Numbered from the stretch's first letter, positions 23,946-35,789 are shown. The stretch: DNA of 64,000 bases from Adiantum capillus-veneris (GCA_014529385.2 CM043959.1:49169928-49233927); one strand, 5' to 3'. Notes: generated by a model not told the origin, from the letters alone. Made by a program: numbers and translations.

Positions 23946-25500
23946 TAATTCATGATGTCCTGCATGCATATTGAATGGATGAGAGTAATGTCGTGTGCTA
24001 GTCTCCACCAAACCATGCTATCCTATAGCCTCCCCATAGGGTACACACTGTCCGATCATGCGGGTAGCCTTGGCCATAGGACCTCTGTCCTTACATTACC
24101 CCCCCCCCCCCCCTTTGGAGAATCGTTTTTGTCCTTGAAAAAAAACGTAGGAAAATGTTTCTTATGTGCGGAGACATTCTCCATGTAGAATCTTCTTCAG
24201 ATTTATCCCATTTTACCAACACCTGTCATCTAACATGATGTCTGGTGCGAAGCTCACAAGAATCCAAAATCTTTTCGGGTTCATGAGGGATGCTTGGCGG
24301 CTCTAGAAGGTCAGCTAACACACCCGTGTCAATGACATTATCATTCTATCCTAGTTGTTTTTGTAAACGGCTAGCATGAAAAAGAGGATGATCTCGTGAG
24401 TGCTCAGGTAGAGCTAACTTATATGCCACTTGACCTATACGTTTGAGAACGATAAACAATCCACAATAACATGGTGAAAGTTTAGCAACTTTTCTCGTCT
24501 TCAAAATTTTTGAATGTTTCGGAACCTTGAGGAAAACCTTGTCTCCTTCTTTGAAAGTAGCAAGACGACGATGCTCATGTGTGTACTTCTTATATCGATC
24601 TTGAGCTTGCTTAAGAATCTGACGAGCAACTCGAAGCATATCAAAATGGTCTTGGAGAAAATCCTTCGCTTGTTGTATCTTCTTTGTAGCCAACCCCACC
24701 GTAATGGGTGATCTTCGTTGAAAAACACATAAAAGCATAAATGGACTAAACTTTGTAGTCACATACTATAAGCAAATTCCAATATAGGCAAGTAGTCTTC
24801 CGAATTGGTTTGCTTCTTGCTAATAAATGCTCGTAGAATATCCTCTAGCACTTGATTAACTCTTTCGGTTTGACCATTTGTTTCTGGATGATCAGCCGTA
24901 CTAAGATTAAGTGTAGTTTCCAGCTTTTGGAACACGCCTCTCTAGAAAGTGATTAGAACTTTCGATCTCTGTCACTAATGATACTGGCTGGAAGACCGTA
25001 AAAGTTATATATATGCTCTATAAACAGCCGTGCTAATTCCGATGTCTTAACCGTAGTCTTAGTGGAAATGAATCGATGCATCTTTGTTACACGATCTACA
25101 ATGACCCATATGGCATCATGGCCACGATTTATATTAGGGAGTCCTACAACAAAATCCATAGAGATACTCTCCCACTTACCTTGTGGAATCTCTAAAGGAT
25201 GTAAAAGGCCACCTACCTTGAGGCGCTCTGCCTTATTAACTTGGCACTATAGGCAGTTTAATACGTACTCTTGAGCATCATGATGTAAGCCTAGCCAATA
25301 AAATTATCGTCCAACTAAGGCATACGTCTTACGAATACCTGGATGACCAGCACTTGGACAATCATGACACTCAAATAATACTTGGCACTTAGTGTCTGTG
25401 TCCTTTGGCACACATACTCTACTCTTTTGGAGTAAGTAGCAATCATCAATGGAAAAATTATTCCATTGCTTAAGTTCGTCCTGAGAAGGGGTGGAGCTCT
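23946..25500 (-). pseudogene. Chromovirus 3' part: integrase, chromodomain, polypurine tract, LTR start
   Basis: Reading right to left: a zinc-binding integrase N-terminus (HPGIRKTY, then the altered CQVNK) near 25250-25400; the integrase core (SISMDFVVGLP, GHDAIWVIVDRVTKM, IISDRDRKF, 24950-25170); the C-terminal integrase domain (FKEGDKVFLKVP, LPEHSRDHPLFHASRLQKQLG, to 24346); and a chromodomain-like tail (about 24130-24340). Frameshifts and stops occur near 24940 and 25250. A C15 run (24099-24113) is the polypurine tract on the minus strand. TGTAAGGAC starts the LTR at 24095, of which only about 150 bp remain. Gag, protease and reverse transcriptase are missing; the fragment is cut at about 25500. 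Confidence 0.82.
24099..24113 (-). other. G15 polypurine tract of the chromovirus copy
   Basis: On the minus strand, fifteen G residues lie three bases before the LTR start. The same position in the right-edge copy has G17. Confidence 0.65.
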
Positions 25501-25504
25501 GTGT

Positions 25505-26069
25505 GTTGGAGCTTTATCTGCGCATGTAGAAACATGTTGATTTGGCCGTGCAGAGACATGTGAGTGTGAGTGATCCCTTGGAATTGGAGCTGATCTCTTT
25601 AGATAGTTGCTTCCAGTGTTAGAAGTTTACAGCTACGGGTGATTTGTTAGTTCAAGCAGTAGATTGGAAAAGGAAATAGAAATTGAATCGGAATACATCT
25701 AATGGAATGAGAAACAGACTGAAGTACTAAGAATGATGTTCAGATTCAGATTCAGACTCAGAGAGAATGAGTACAAATTATGTATGACTGGAGTACACTG
25801 GACTGCTGTATTTAGGATTAGAGATAAAGATTACAGATAAAGATGTTGTAGCTTAAGAACAGCTCGGGAGCTAAGGATTATGAATCAAAAGCTAAGCAGA
25901 AGTACAGCCGACAAAGCAAACCCAAATGCCAACCCGATTACAATGTAATGGGTCCTATTTATATGCCTTGGAAATTACTGTGGTAACTACCGTGGTAATT
26001 ACTGACGTATCCACTGTTCGTCTCACAGGAGCCGGTTCCCACCCAGTGAGACTGTCTCATCCATCTACA
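25505..26069 (-). repeat. LTR-like 3' end of family D copy A
   Basis: On the minus strand the segment starts TGTAGATGGATGAG at 26069, directly after a polypurine tract (AAGAAAGGAGGGAAG, about 26071-26085). A TATA box, ATATAAATAGGACC (25951-25964), lies 105 bp inside. Copy B has the same layout with the same spacing. This is what an LTR with a promoter should look like. The left end is uncertain because I could not find the matching 5' LTR. Confidence 0.55.
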
Positions 26070-26129
26070 TGCTTCCCTCCTTTCTTGAATTTTTGCAAGA
26101 CTTCAAAATTTCTCAGAAAAAAAACCACT

Positions 26130-26400
26130 GTCTGATTCTTTTGGAATTTTGCTTGTCGAGTGCTTGACACCCCTATAGTTGTAGTTCCATGGGCATCAGC
26201 CAAGTCGGACTGAAAAAAAATCCATTGTATGATTCTTCTAGTGTTGGGTCGTTGAGTGCTTGACGCCCTTATAATTGTAATTCCAAGGGCCGTCAGCCAA
26301 GTGACACCATCCCCTGAGTGGAAAAATCCAGTGTCTGCTGCGAAAACTGCTGGAAAAATCCACCGTCTGATTCGACGACCGGCGGAAAAATCCTTGACCA
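26130..26400 (-). repeat. Two ~105-bp tandem repeats in the family D 3' untranslated region
   Basis: The block GAGTGCTTGACRCCCYTATARTTGTARTTCCAWGGGC occurs twice, near 26156-26192 and 26253-26289. Each copy is followed by a CAGCCAAGT-like end and an A-rich AAATCCA segment. The same pair is in copy B (about 37257 and 37354). Confidence 0.75.
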
Positions 26401-26419
26401 AATTGTGAGATGGAACTAC

Positions 26420-27688
26420 CTAGTATCCACTGAACCCGCTTCCGTTTACTCTTTGACCTGGATGGCGTCTGAGAAGTCCCAGTCCCAGCATTCTCCTTCT
26501 GAATGAGCCTGTAAATGGCCTCCTGCTCAAGCTGATCCCACCTTTCTGTGGTCATCTCAATTTCATAAGGCGTGAGAGGATGATAAGTTTTGGTGTCGGG
26601 ATCATAGAGCGTGCATCTGCCTTTGGTGAGCCGAGTTCTGGCCAGTTTGTGACAATGTGAGGCTGTATGGATCCATCCTTCTGGAAGAGTCTGATTGGTT
26701 TTGATCCGGGCCTCAAAAACAATCTCAGCCATCTCTCTGTATTGTGGCCCTAGGCCTGGTTTAGCCGTAATGTCATTTTTAGGCAGTTTAGAGGACTCAA
26801 CATTGAGTTGCAGCAATTGGTTGGTGATCTTAGTGAGGCCTCTGATCTGAATTTTCCACTGGCCCATACACAATTTGATCCTCTGCACCTCATCTTTCAG
26901 CTTTTGGAGATTATTCAGTTGGAGAGCGTTGTTGAACAATGTTTGCCAAGTTTTCCATTCCACAGTCGATCGCTCATACCAATCCTGAAGATTATCAGTA
27001 ATCTTGAAATATGTGAGCCGATCAATTGGTTCTAGATGTTGAGGTAAAGTGCTAGAAAAAATCTTGGCAACTCTGCCTCTCTTGCTGGTAAAGCATACAA
27101 GAGAACTGGGGAATCAGGCACAAATTCCAAGAAATTAAGGATAGCCTGGTTTTCTTGCTACATCATCTTTCTAGTTATTTTAACCAGTTGAAACAGTCGC
27201 TGGAGAGCAGTTGCCTGTTCTCCCACTAACATTTGAGTTTGAGGTCCCTTGCTCTGCTGCTGGTGGCAGTCTGGTCTTCAAGAATGGTCCGTACCCTTTG
27301 ATCCAGAACTCCCCTAGCAATCTGCATTTGCACTTAGACCTCTTTCAATTGATTCCTAACATCCTTCATGCATTTATATGTTGGCTTGTTCCCCAACAAA
27401 AGCTCTAATTCCATGGCCAGAGAGCGACAATCTACAGTAGACTGTCGTTGCCAATGTGGATTGGTTACTCTCTCTTCAGTATTTAGTATCCATTCAGACA
27501 CCCTTACTAACAGTTGTATTATACTGGGATGTGCAGGTAATTGGCAGGCCTCTTGATCATGGAAAGCAACTGATTTCCAATACTCAACCATTTCCCTAGC
27601 GCCGACATATAGTCGCAAAAAGTGCTCCAGATCAGAGATAAGATCATCATCCTCCAAATACTACCTGGTTATAGGAGCCTGCTGATGT
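26420..27688 (-). pseudogene. Family D protein, copy A, C-terminal coding part
   Basis: The longest piece is a 241-codon frame (26238-26963). It carries MGQWKIQIRGLTKITNQL, then PGLGPQYREMAEIVFEARIK, PEGWIHTASHCHKLAR, YDPDTKTYHPLTPYEIEMT and a basic tail (KSKRKRVQW). Compared with copy B it lacks four bases near 26432, so the stop is lost and the frame runs on through the tandem repeats for about 60 codons. Upstream, in other frames, lies MKDVRNQLKEV (to 27334), preceded by HPSIIQLLVRVSEWIL. I recognise no known domain; its function is unknown. Copy A is interrupted at 27688 by a solo LTR and continues at 29253. Confidence 0.6.
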
Positions 27689-29252
27689 TGATGGGGGCTT
27701 TTCACAAGCCAAGCTCCCATACCCCTCTTCTCTTGTCCCCACCCCATGAAAACCCCCTCTTAGGGAGGGAGTGATAAAAGGCATTGGAAAAAGTAAGAAA
27801 AAAATAAAGTATGATTATGCAAATATATAAGAAAGGTAAAATAGGCCACCTCATGCCTGCGCGGTAGCCCATCCCCACCTTGCCTCCTTTTTCTTCACTG
27901 TTGCCCCGCCGTGTGTCCCTTTTCCTCTCCTCCACTCAAAAGGTCAACCCCCTCTCTCTTCCCCTTGTCCTTTCTCCTTTCTCTCTCCCCTCAAGCTACC
28001 CCACCTCTCACCAATAATGCATTATAACTCACCAATAATGCACCCTAACTCACATGCAACTTACCCTATCTTCCAAAATAGTATACCCCACCCCCTCTTT
28101 CTCTCTCCTATCATATCCCATGACCCAAATACCCCCCTCTCTCTCTAAAGGGAGCCATATCTCTTGTCTTGTAGCTAAATAACCTTCCCCACACTCACAC
28201 ACACTCAGTTTCACTGAAAAAGGTGCCCACAGACCCATCCCCACCCGGTGGTTACCTGATTTTTCTTGTGTTCACACACATCTGCACACAGATTCACCTC
28301 TGAACACACTCCCCTCTCTCCCCTCTTGTAATTACTTTATTCTCCATGTCACCTCTCACTTTTTTTTCATCAACCCATCTCTCTCTCTTAGTCTCTCTCT
28401 CATGAGACTGCTATTCTGGCACATATACACACAGCCAGACAAGTGGGGCCCACAGTCACATGGCCTATGTAGATAATGATTTCTTCATTTCTAAATTCTA
28501 GAATTTCTCCCCCCTCCTCCCCTATATAAAGAGGGGTCACCATCACACTAAGGACACACACAACATCACCAAAGAACACACTATGCACTGTGTGTGCCTA
28601 GTGCACACACACACACCCACACCATCACCATCACCAAAATCACCATGCTTGTCTTGAGCATGACCTCTACACCCTTGGCTATGGAAGATGAAGGGCAAAT
28701 AAATGAAGCATGATGGCCATAATCCTCGTGCGAGTCTTCGCCATCAACTCCCACCTATCCGCCATGTGCTCTACCACTCTCTCCCTTCTCATTCTCCTAC
28801 CCTATGCTCCCCATTTCATCGCCTTATTCTCTAAATAAAGCTTGAGGTTTTGTGAGTATGTTTTCTTGCAATGTTTTGCCCATGTGAGGTGTGCGGAATC
28901 GCCACCTAGTCTTGTGTTTTGGAGTGAGCTTGTGTATGTGTGAAGGGTGTGTGGATTCGCCATCCTTTTGTGGTGCCTAAGTACTAAGCCGCTATACCCC
29001 CTCCCTCACTCTCTCACTCTCTCTCTCTCTCTCTCTCTCTCTCGATCTCATTCCCTTTCCTCTTCATCATTACTCCCAAGCATCCATCTCTCTTGGATGA
29101 AAACTTTGTTATGGTGGTGTGTTATTTGCGTCCTAGCTGCTGAAGCTAGGTGGTGCCCCCTGTTTGCTTTACCATGACAGGCTCGAGGCGCGCCATTCGG
29201 TCCCCGGTGTTTTACAGGCCGTCGGGGTTCGGGGTTCGCTTTGCTTCCGTCA
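27689..29252 (+). mobile_element. Solo LTR, 1,564 bp, inserted in family D copy A
   Basis: Boundaries come from comparison with uninterrupted copy B (38830). The inserted sequence starts TGATGGGGGC and ends TTCCGTCA, flanked on both sides by ATGT (27685-27688 and 29253-29256). It carries a TATA box TATATAAA at 28523-28530, a polyadenylation-like AATAAA at 28834-28839, and a pyrimidine-rich first half, so it reads as an LTR in plus orientation. No coding region lies inside; the GAGA/CT tract at 29018-29042 is a microsatellite. The parent element is not in this window. Confidence 0.75.
28523..28530 (+). promoter_or_regulatory. TATA box of the solo LTR
   Basis: TATATAAA in a C-rich context, followed about 30 bases later by CACTAAGGACAC, a plausible start region. 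Confidence 0.55.
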
Positions 29253-29788
29253 ATGTCTCAATCTCTTGTTCAACGTGATGAGCTGTAATGAATGTTGCTC
29301 ATCACCTGCTGGCCCCTCAATCACAGCTTTGCCTTTCCCTTTAACATCCCTGCTGTGTTGTGACTGGTGTGTCGGTGGATTCCCAGTGTTGTTGGGTTGT
29401 TGCTCTCCTAGCTGCTGATTACTAGACCACTGCCCTTGATGCTGGTCTGGCTGGTCTGCGTGTGACTGATTTCCTCCAGTTGACCGTGTACCACCAGTAC
29501 CAGGTTCTGGAGGTGGAGATGGAGGAGAGGCATCATCATCATCATCATTATGCCCTTCATCTGGTTCATCCTCCTTCTCTGCTTCTTCTTCCTCCTTATC
29601 CTCATCTTCTTCAATGGTAGTTTGCTGTTCAATGTAATCAAGGATAGCTTGATTTTTCAGAGCATTGTTATATTCAGTAACTTTATCTTGCAAATCACTC
29701 TGCATCGTCTCCATAAGAGAATTCAAGTTATCCATATCAAAAACAGCATTGCCCGCTAGATTCAAGATCTCGGCCAGATTATTATAGA
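29253..29788 (-). pseudogene. Family D protein, copy A, middle part (acidic domain)
   Basis: A 171-codon frame (29250-29765) holds MDNLNSLMETMQSDLQDKV and NQAILDYIEQQTTIEEDED. An acidic tract (EEEEAEKEDEPDEGHNDDDD), a Ser/Pro run and a Gln/Gly/Asn-rich stretch follow. The first part is likely coiled coil. Copy B has the same frame at 38989-39453. The copy ends at about 29788, where it meets the truncated gypsy LTR. Confidence 0.6.
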
Positions 29789-30172
29789 TTATCCCGACGC
29801 ATTCATTTCATTTTTATTCCCTCAACTGTAGTTGCCCAATCCGGCATGGATCTGCAATTGACTTGAACTTTAAACTGCCATAACTTCTTCACCGTAGATG
29901 TAATCGACGAGCCGTAAAGACAGGCCGGTAGAGAACATCGAGCACTGCAGTTCTAGGGCACAGTACCCCATTTGTGTTCACTTCAAGCATAACGCTTTTT
30001 AGCATCATCAAGGCATGTTTTGGCCCTTTCAGCCACATTTGACGTACATTCAACATTAAACTTGACCAGTTACCAGGCCTTAGTCACTGTTCATTAATAA
30101 TGTAAGCTCCAAACAAATTTGATGTGCATTTTTCTTGCATCTTTCTTTGCATGGGAGCAGAGCTGCACGACA
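29789..30172 (-). repeat. Truncated 3' LTR of the gypsy element (about 380 bp)
   Basis: This matches the right end of the solo LTR at 21130-23364 and ends GCACGACA at 30172. The remaining ~1.85 kb of LTR is missing, and the left edge abuts family D copy A. Confidence 0.78.
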
Positions 30173-30184
30173 TTCACCCCCTCT
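30173..30184 (-). other. Polypurine tract of the gypsy element
   Basis: The minus strand reads AGAGGGGGTGAA immediately before TGTCGTGCAGC, the LTR start. Confidence 0.75.
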
Positions 30185-30219
30185 AAACCTGCACAGCCTT
30201 AGGTCTGTGCCAATTGCAC

Positions 30220-31572
30220 TTAATCAGCTTCAGTAAAATCATCATCAGACATATCATCTGATGTATTCATAACATGATCCTCTAGAGGGGGATCTGAATG
30301 AGAATCTTCAAGAACAATCTCACCTTCTCGCTTCTTGAACAGCTTGATCCTTTTCCCTACAATAGGCACCTTAAGCATAGTACCATCTAGTTCACATAAT
30401 TGATATGTCGCATTATCAAAAACACGTTGCACCACATATGGTCCAAACCACCGTTTAACCATTTTCCGCATAGCAAAGTATTGGTTCTCCAAGCTATTGT
30501 CATAGACAAGTACCCAGTCACTTTGATAGCATGTGGTCATAGTCTATGCTTTCCATCAAATGCTGCCTTGTTCTTCAATCTAGCCTCCTTCAGCTTCTCT
30601 TTAGCCTGTTCAATCTCCTCTTAACACCTCTTAAGCTGGCGAATACGTAGAGCAAGCAAGTCTTCAATAGACATACCTTCTTCCCATGGCATTATGGACC
30701 AAGTTGTAACTGCTTCCTCCGTAGGCATAATGGGTTTCTGCCCATGCATCAATTCGAACGGCATAAATCCTGTTAGCTGAACTGTGTGTAGTGCGATCAT
30801 TCCACAAAGTAAATGGCAAGAGTTTAGGCCAATCACCAATATGTCCTTCACACGCCTTTGCTAAAGCTTTAACAATAGGCGGATGTCCTCTTTCACTCTT
30901 TCCGTTACCTTCTGGATTATATGCTGTGGTGAGGACGAGTTTAATGCCCATATGAGCAAAAAACTCTCGAGCTTCATCTGCATCTAGCTCCCATCTATCT
31001 CTAGTAATTCTGCCAACACATCCATACCTGGAGATAATATCTTCAAGCAAAAACTTGCATACTTAACTGGTAGCTTTGGTACGCAAAGCTCTGCCTTCAA
31101 CTTGGTTTGTAAGATCTTCCCTGGCAAGAACAATATATCTCATCTACCACACTCCTACTGGCATTGTAATAAGGTCCACCACCCACTTGTAGTGCATAGC
31201 CAGTGGATAGGTGGGATGCAACCCATCTCTATGTCGCACATTAGAGTACTGTTGACATATTAAGCATGATTCCACAAATTGAACCACATCTTTGTACATA
31301 CCTCTCCACCAATATCGGTCTTTAATCTTGACAAAGGTTGCCCAGACTCCTCTGTGTCCAGCCCACAAACTTTCATGAAACTCTTTAATCACCTGTTGTT
31401 GGGTTGCTTTGTAGCAAATAATTCGTTGTGGTATCCCTCCTGGGCGCTTCGATTGCTTCCATAAATGTCCGTCTTTCAGGAAATAGCCATAGGCCTTTTT
31501 CTTGATCTTCTTGAATTCTTGATCACTCCATCCTTCTTGTCTAGTGAGAGTACTTAGGTAGCGGCCACTCAT
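30220..31572 (-). pseudogene. Gypsy integrase region
   Basis: This inserts element cDNA into the genome. In order: the zinc-binding segment (EFHESLWAGHRG with CLICQQYS, an HHCC pattern, near 31280-31390); the start of the core (LAMHYKWVVDLITMPVG, near 31190); the second part (YGCVGRITRD, then YNPEGNGKSERG with the catalytic Glu, near 30890-31000); and a C-terminal domain (WVLVYDNSLENQ, RWFGPYVVQRVF, to 30220). Breaks occur near 31100-31150 and 30600. RITRD sits where an SDRG-like motif is usual, so the second catalytic Asp may be retained. Confidence 0.82.
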
Positions 31573-31599
31573 AAGCCACTCTCCATCATAAAACTCTTC

Positions 31600-33669
31600 A
31601 TAAAAGACTTCAAAAACATGAGCAATACTACCAAGTTGGCATGTAGATAAGAAGACGTGTAGAACTTCAAGCCAACATCATCACTCGTGGTCAGAATCTC
31701 TTCTTCATCTTAAAACCTGGCTCTTGATAACATATCTGCAACAGGGTCTCTACCTGCAATATGACAAAATTCAGGGTTAAGAGACTTAATATAGGCTATC
31801 CATCGTAGCATGGCAATGTCCGGAGTAGAGCAGTTTGCAATCATCCCTATCAGTGTGGCAAGCAATCTGTTTCTACCACAACGGAAGCTCCAATAAAGTA
31901 TTCTTTATCGGTTAGAGCGGTAGCAACGCCCCAAAGTTCCCTCTTAACCTATGGATATCCTCGTTGACGAGCATTGAGCACCTTGGCTCCAAATCTCACT
32001 GCATATCTATGTCCTTCAACATCATCTTGACCTATAGCCCATCCAATACCTATTGGGCTAGTGTCAACTGTTAAAATAACTGGCCTGTCGCATTTATAAT
32101 CAACTTTCCTCAAGGTCGGAGCCTCAAGAAGCATCTTCTTTAATTTCTTAATAGCTTGTGTGCGAACTTCTTCCCAAACAAACCTTTTACCTTTTCGTAG
32201 CAATTGATACAGCACCTCTGCAACATGAGCAAAGTGTGGCAGCCAAATACGGTAGAACACACACGCGCCTAGGAATCGATGAGCCTCAGGAACTGAAGAA
32301 CATGTTTCCTTCATCTTTTGGATTGCTTCGACTTTTGTTGGACTTGGCCTTCTTCCTTCAGAACTACACATATGTCCCACAATTAAGACCCCCTTAGCTC
32401 CAAAAATCAATTTTTGACCTGAAAGTGTTAAATTAACTTCTTCAAGCCTTGATAATATAGCATCATAGTCAGCAATATGTTGAGCAACAAACTGTCGGCA
32501 CCCCCTCTGGTCTTTTGCTTCATCTTTTGAGCCTTCTTCACAGCCCTTAATTGGTAGATCTTCAATGAAAGGCATGGTAACATGTGGGATAAAGCCCCTT
32601 AATACCTTATTCATGCCGTTCATCATATGAGCTACTAAATTAGTAGCACCCTGTGGCAGAGTGCACATCCTTACCAAACCAAGAGGAGTACGCATTGTAG
32701 TAAGATCCCTACTCTCCAAATCTAACTGGAATTGATCATATCCTGAATAAAGATCGCCCATGGAGTAAATAGATCTACCTGCAAAGGCCTCAACAAATTC
32801 ATCCACAATTGGGTCAGTACCCACATTGCGGATTGTTACCTTGTTAACTGGTTGCATATCCTGAATGAACCTTAATGTACCATTTTTCTTCGGAACAGTA
32901 AACCATCGATTGGAATACGGAGCACATGACAGCTCCAAAATTCCCATTTGAATCTTTTCATTAAGAAAATTGATAAGCTTTGGCAAGTGAGCTTTAGGAA
33001 CTAGAATAGGATGCAAGCTCCATGGCATGTGTGGAACAGTGAAAATAACCATTGGTGAAACAACACTCGGATCCACACACCCAATCTCACTCAGCTCAAA
33101 AGAGAAATCTTTACCATGTTTTTCGAGCATACCTTGAAAGCATTTGATCTCTTCTTCATTGAGGAAACGGTCTTCTCCAACCTTCAGCTGCTGCAGTGTC
33201 TCCTTAGTAAACTTATGTCCTATGTTCTTTGGATCTCTGAGTATAGGCTGTCGAGAAGCCTCCTTGATCATCCCATCACTTCCTTCTAGTAGCGGTGTAC
33301 CACTGGCCTCACTTTCTTTGCAACATTCTTGTATTTTGTCTCTACCTGTGCTTCAACAGTTTCACCTGAATCATCTTCAATATGCATAAGTGCTTCATAT
33401 AAACTTAACTCATCATACATGTCCATTGAATGGACCTTGACCACTTCAGTTCCGCTTTGTAACCGGTTTTGCCTGATCTCTTCAAGCACTGACATAGTAT
33501 CTACATAAGATACCTCTTCAAAGACTCCTGAAATCACATCATCTGATTCAAGCACATCACAACCCTGCAATTCACTTTGAATACCTGAAACATAGTGTTT
33601 TTCCCACTTTGGCAAATCATTAAATTTTTTGAAAGAGACTGAACCTTCAGATCCCGGGGGATTCACCAT
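31600..33669 (-). pseudogene. Gypsy reverse transcriptase and RNase H
   Basis: The largest frame (31949-33271, 440 codons) reads HPILVPKAHLPKL, WFTVPKKNGTLRFIQDMQPVN, YSMGDLYSGYDQFQLDL, RTPLGLVRMCTLPQGATN and MPFIEDLPIKG. The catalytic motif, usually F/Y-x-D-D, reads F-I-E-D. RNase H starts at VILTVDTSPIGIGWAIGQ and decays after about 31950. A 127-codon upstream frame (33286-33669) belongs to the protease-reverse transcriptase linker. A frameshift near 33280 separates them. Confidence 0.85.
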
Positions 33670-33679
33670 GGAAAACTTA

Positions 33680-34560
33680 CCACACCACGTAAGTGCAGGG
33701 GAGGGGGGTTTTTTTACAAGTTACATAAGCGTATAAGTTAGGGGTAGGTCCCCAATAATTTATCTCCCAAGCTTAAAAATTAGGGAGGGGAGTATCATTT
33801 TTTTTTGGGGTGGGGGGGAGGGGCTGACGTGGGTTGATTACTAACGATTGGTCATCGATGTGCACTAGAACTGGATGAATGTAGGGAAAGTTTTTTATCA
33901 GGTCACACATCAAATTTTGCATCAAGCCGGTCATAGATAAGGATTAATTTGGAGCAGGTCAAGAGTTGATTTACACCAGCTTTGGATGGGTCAAAATTGG
34001 ACGAGTAGCTAGAGTGCAGGCTGATCGGGAACATAGTTTGAAGTTAAACTAATACACATTGAGGGTACATCTAGTTATCAACATAAGTGGTTCCTTAGTA
34101 CGTTGCTAGTCACTATGCTACACACTCTTTGACTAGATTTACTCAGTTAGATCATGTGAGACCTAAATTTTATATGTAAGATAGGGGTATGATAGTTTTC
34201 TTCATTGATTGTCGTATGAGTGTAAAAAGGGGGGTCATATTCCCTAATATAAGTTGTATATAGGGGTTTTATCAAAGTTGTTCGCTCGCAGGTGGCGTCC
34301 AGTTTTGTATATAGAGTGAATCTCCCGGGCTTCAGATGTTAACCCCAAAAACCCCAAAGAGAAAGCTTCTCTTTGTGAGAACTTCTCCTCACTTGTACCA
34401 CCATAGTCCCGCTTTATAATGGCACTCCGAGAAAATCCTGTGCAAACCTGTGTTCTCTAAACTCCTTGCATATCTTTGGCGTTGGATGATCACGTAGACT
34501 GTCTTTATTCCTAGCATGGTCAACACATACAGTCAAGAATTACACTGCTTTCTTACCATC
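33680..34560. other. Non-coding block between protease and reverse transcriptase
   Basis: Coding similarity stops near 34400 on one side and 33670 on the other. The interval holds T- and G-runs (33700-33820) and no open frame. It may be a small inserted element or decayed linker. I could not define target duplications. Confidence 0.3.
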
Positions 34561-34599
34561 ACGGCTCCGAACCTTGGCATAGGCCGAGCCATCATCCAA

Positions 34600-35774
34600 C
34601 ACTTTGGTTTCCATTCACACAGCCGTAATTTATGGTTGTCCCAGAATTAAAGGATAAGAGGAATGCTCCTGTATAAAGAAGTTTTGCTCATCACAGACAT
34701 CCCCTACAGTTACCTTAACATTGGCACATGCACCATAGAGGTCGCCTGGAAGCATATTGGCAGCTCAAATCCGCCAACCATGGTCCACATCAATAGGCCA
34801 TTTCCCCTTTTTGTGCAAGATTTTAGCCATCAAATTGATCTCCAATCCATGATCTATGAGTGCTAAGACAGGTTCTTCGATGTCGCCAAGCTTTACAACA
34901 GTTCTGGTTGTTGCTCTTGCCCAATGAATCCTTGAAAAGTGACTCCTTGGTATGCTTCACTATATTCATCTTCATTGAAATGGACATGCCTTACCTCAGG
35001 TACGGTTGGATTTGACACCACCACAGACCTTGACTCTTCTTCTTCAAGATTCGCCAAATACTCTTCATAGTTGTCTAGAATTGCTTCAATGTGGCGTACC
35101 GCCTGGCTCTTCACTAACTCCGACTCCTGTTCACTTGGTATCTACCGTTTCCTTTTGATGATATCTATTACCTCCTCATGAAACTCACGTTTGGCAATGC
35201 CCAATATATCACCCAATGTGAGCTCAACCTTGCTATTCAGAATTCGCTCTTCAAAGAATTTCTTTAAATCTGTAGCTAATTCAATGTCAGACTTGAGCTT
35301 ATAAGAGGGTCCCCTGGGTTTACCTTGCTTTTTGTCCTTAGGTGCCTCCTTCATCACCACTTTAGGAGCGGGCATAGGAGCCGGACTTTCTTCTTTCTTG
35401 CTATTGAACCTCGTTGTCCTTTTCGATGTCCCAAGAGCTTCTTCATCTCTTTTTCGCTTTTCCTCCACCATAGCCTCATTAGCTTGAGACTTCGCAATGA
35501 ATGCATACACCGAGAGGGAATCCACTGGATCAGTCCACCTTGTGGTTTCTTGAATTGAAGTTCCTACTTGCCGTAGCTTCCCATAAGTTACTTGTCCAAT
35601 TTCTGTTGTCTTCAAAGCATAAAGCCATAATTCACCCTCGGTACTTGCACCATCTTCATCACCCTTCCCGCAGACTTGCAGCCCATATGTAGCTGCCTCC
35701 ACAAGAGCAACATTATGCTGAATCTCTTCAACTATCTTCTTCATGCCGCCCCTACCGAAGTTCAGGCGGAGCAT
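34600..35774 (-). pseudogene. Gypsy gag C-terminal region and aspartic protease
   Basis: A 210-codon frame (35142-35774) ends with DIELATDLKKFFEERILNS and LTLGDILGIAKREFHEE, a segment that precedes the protease in several gypsy groups. The protease follows in another frame near 34780-34900: EEPVLALIDHGLEINLM, with catalytic Asp in D-H-G rather than the usual D-S/T-G. KGKWPIDVDHGW and GDLYGACANVKVTVGD lie further on. Stops and frameshifts break it near 34890 and 34640. Confidence 0.72.
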
Positions 35775-35789
35775 CTCACCTGTTGCCCT

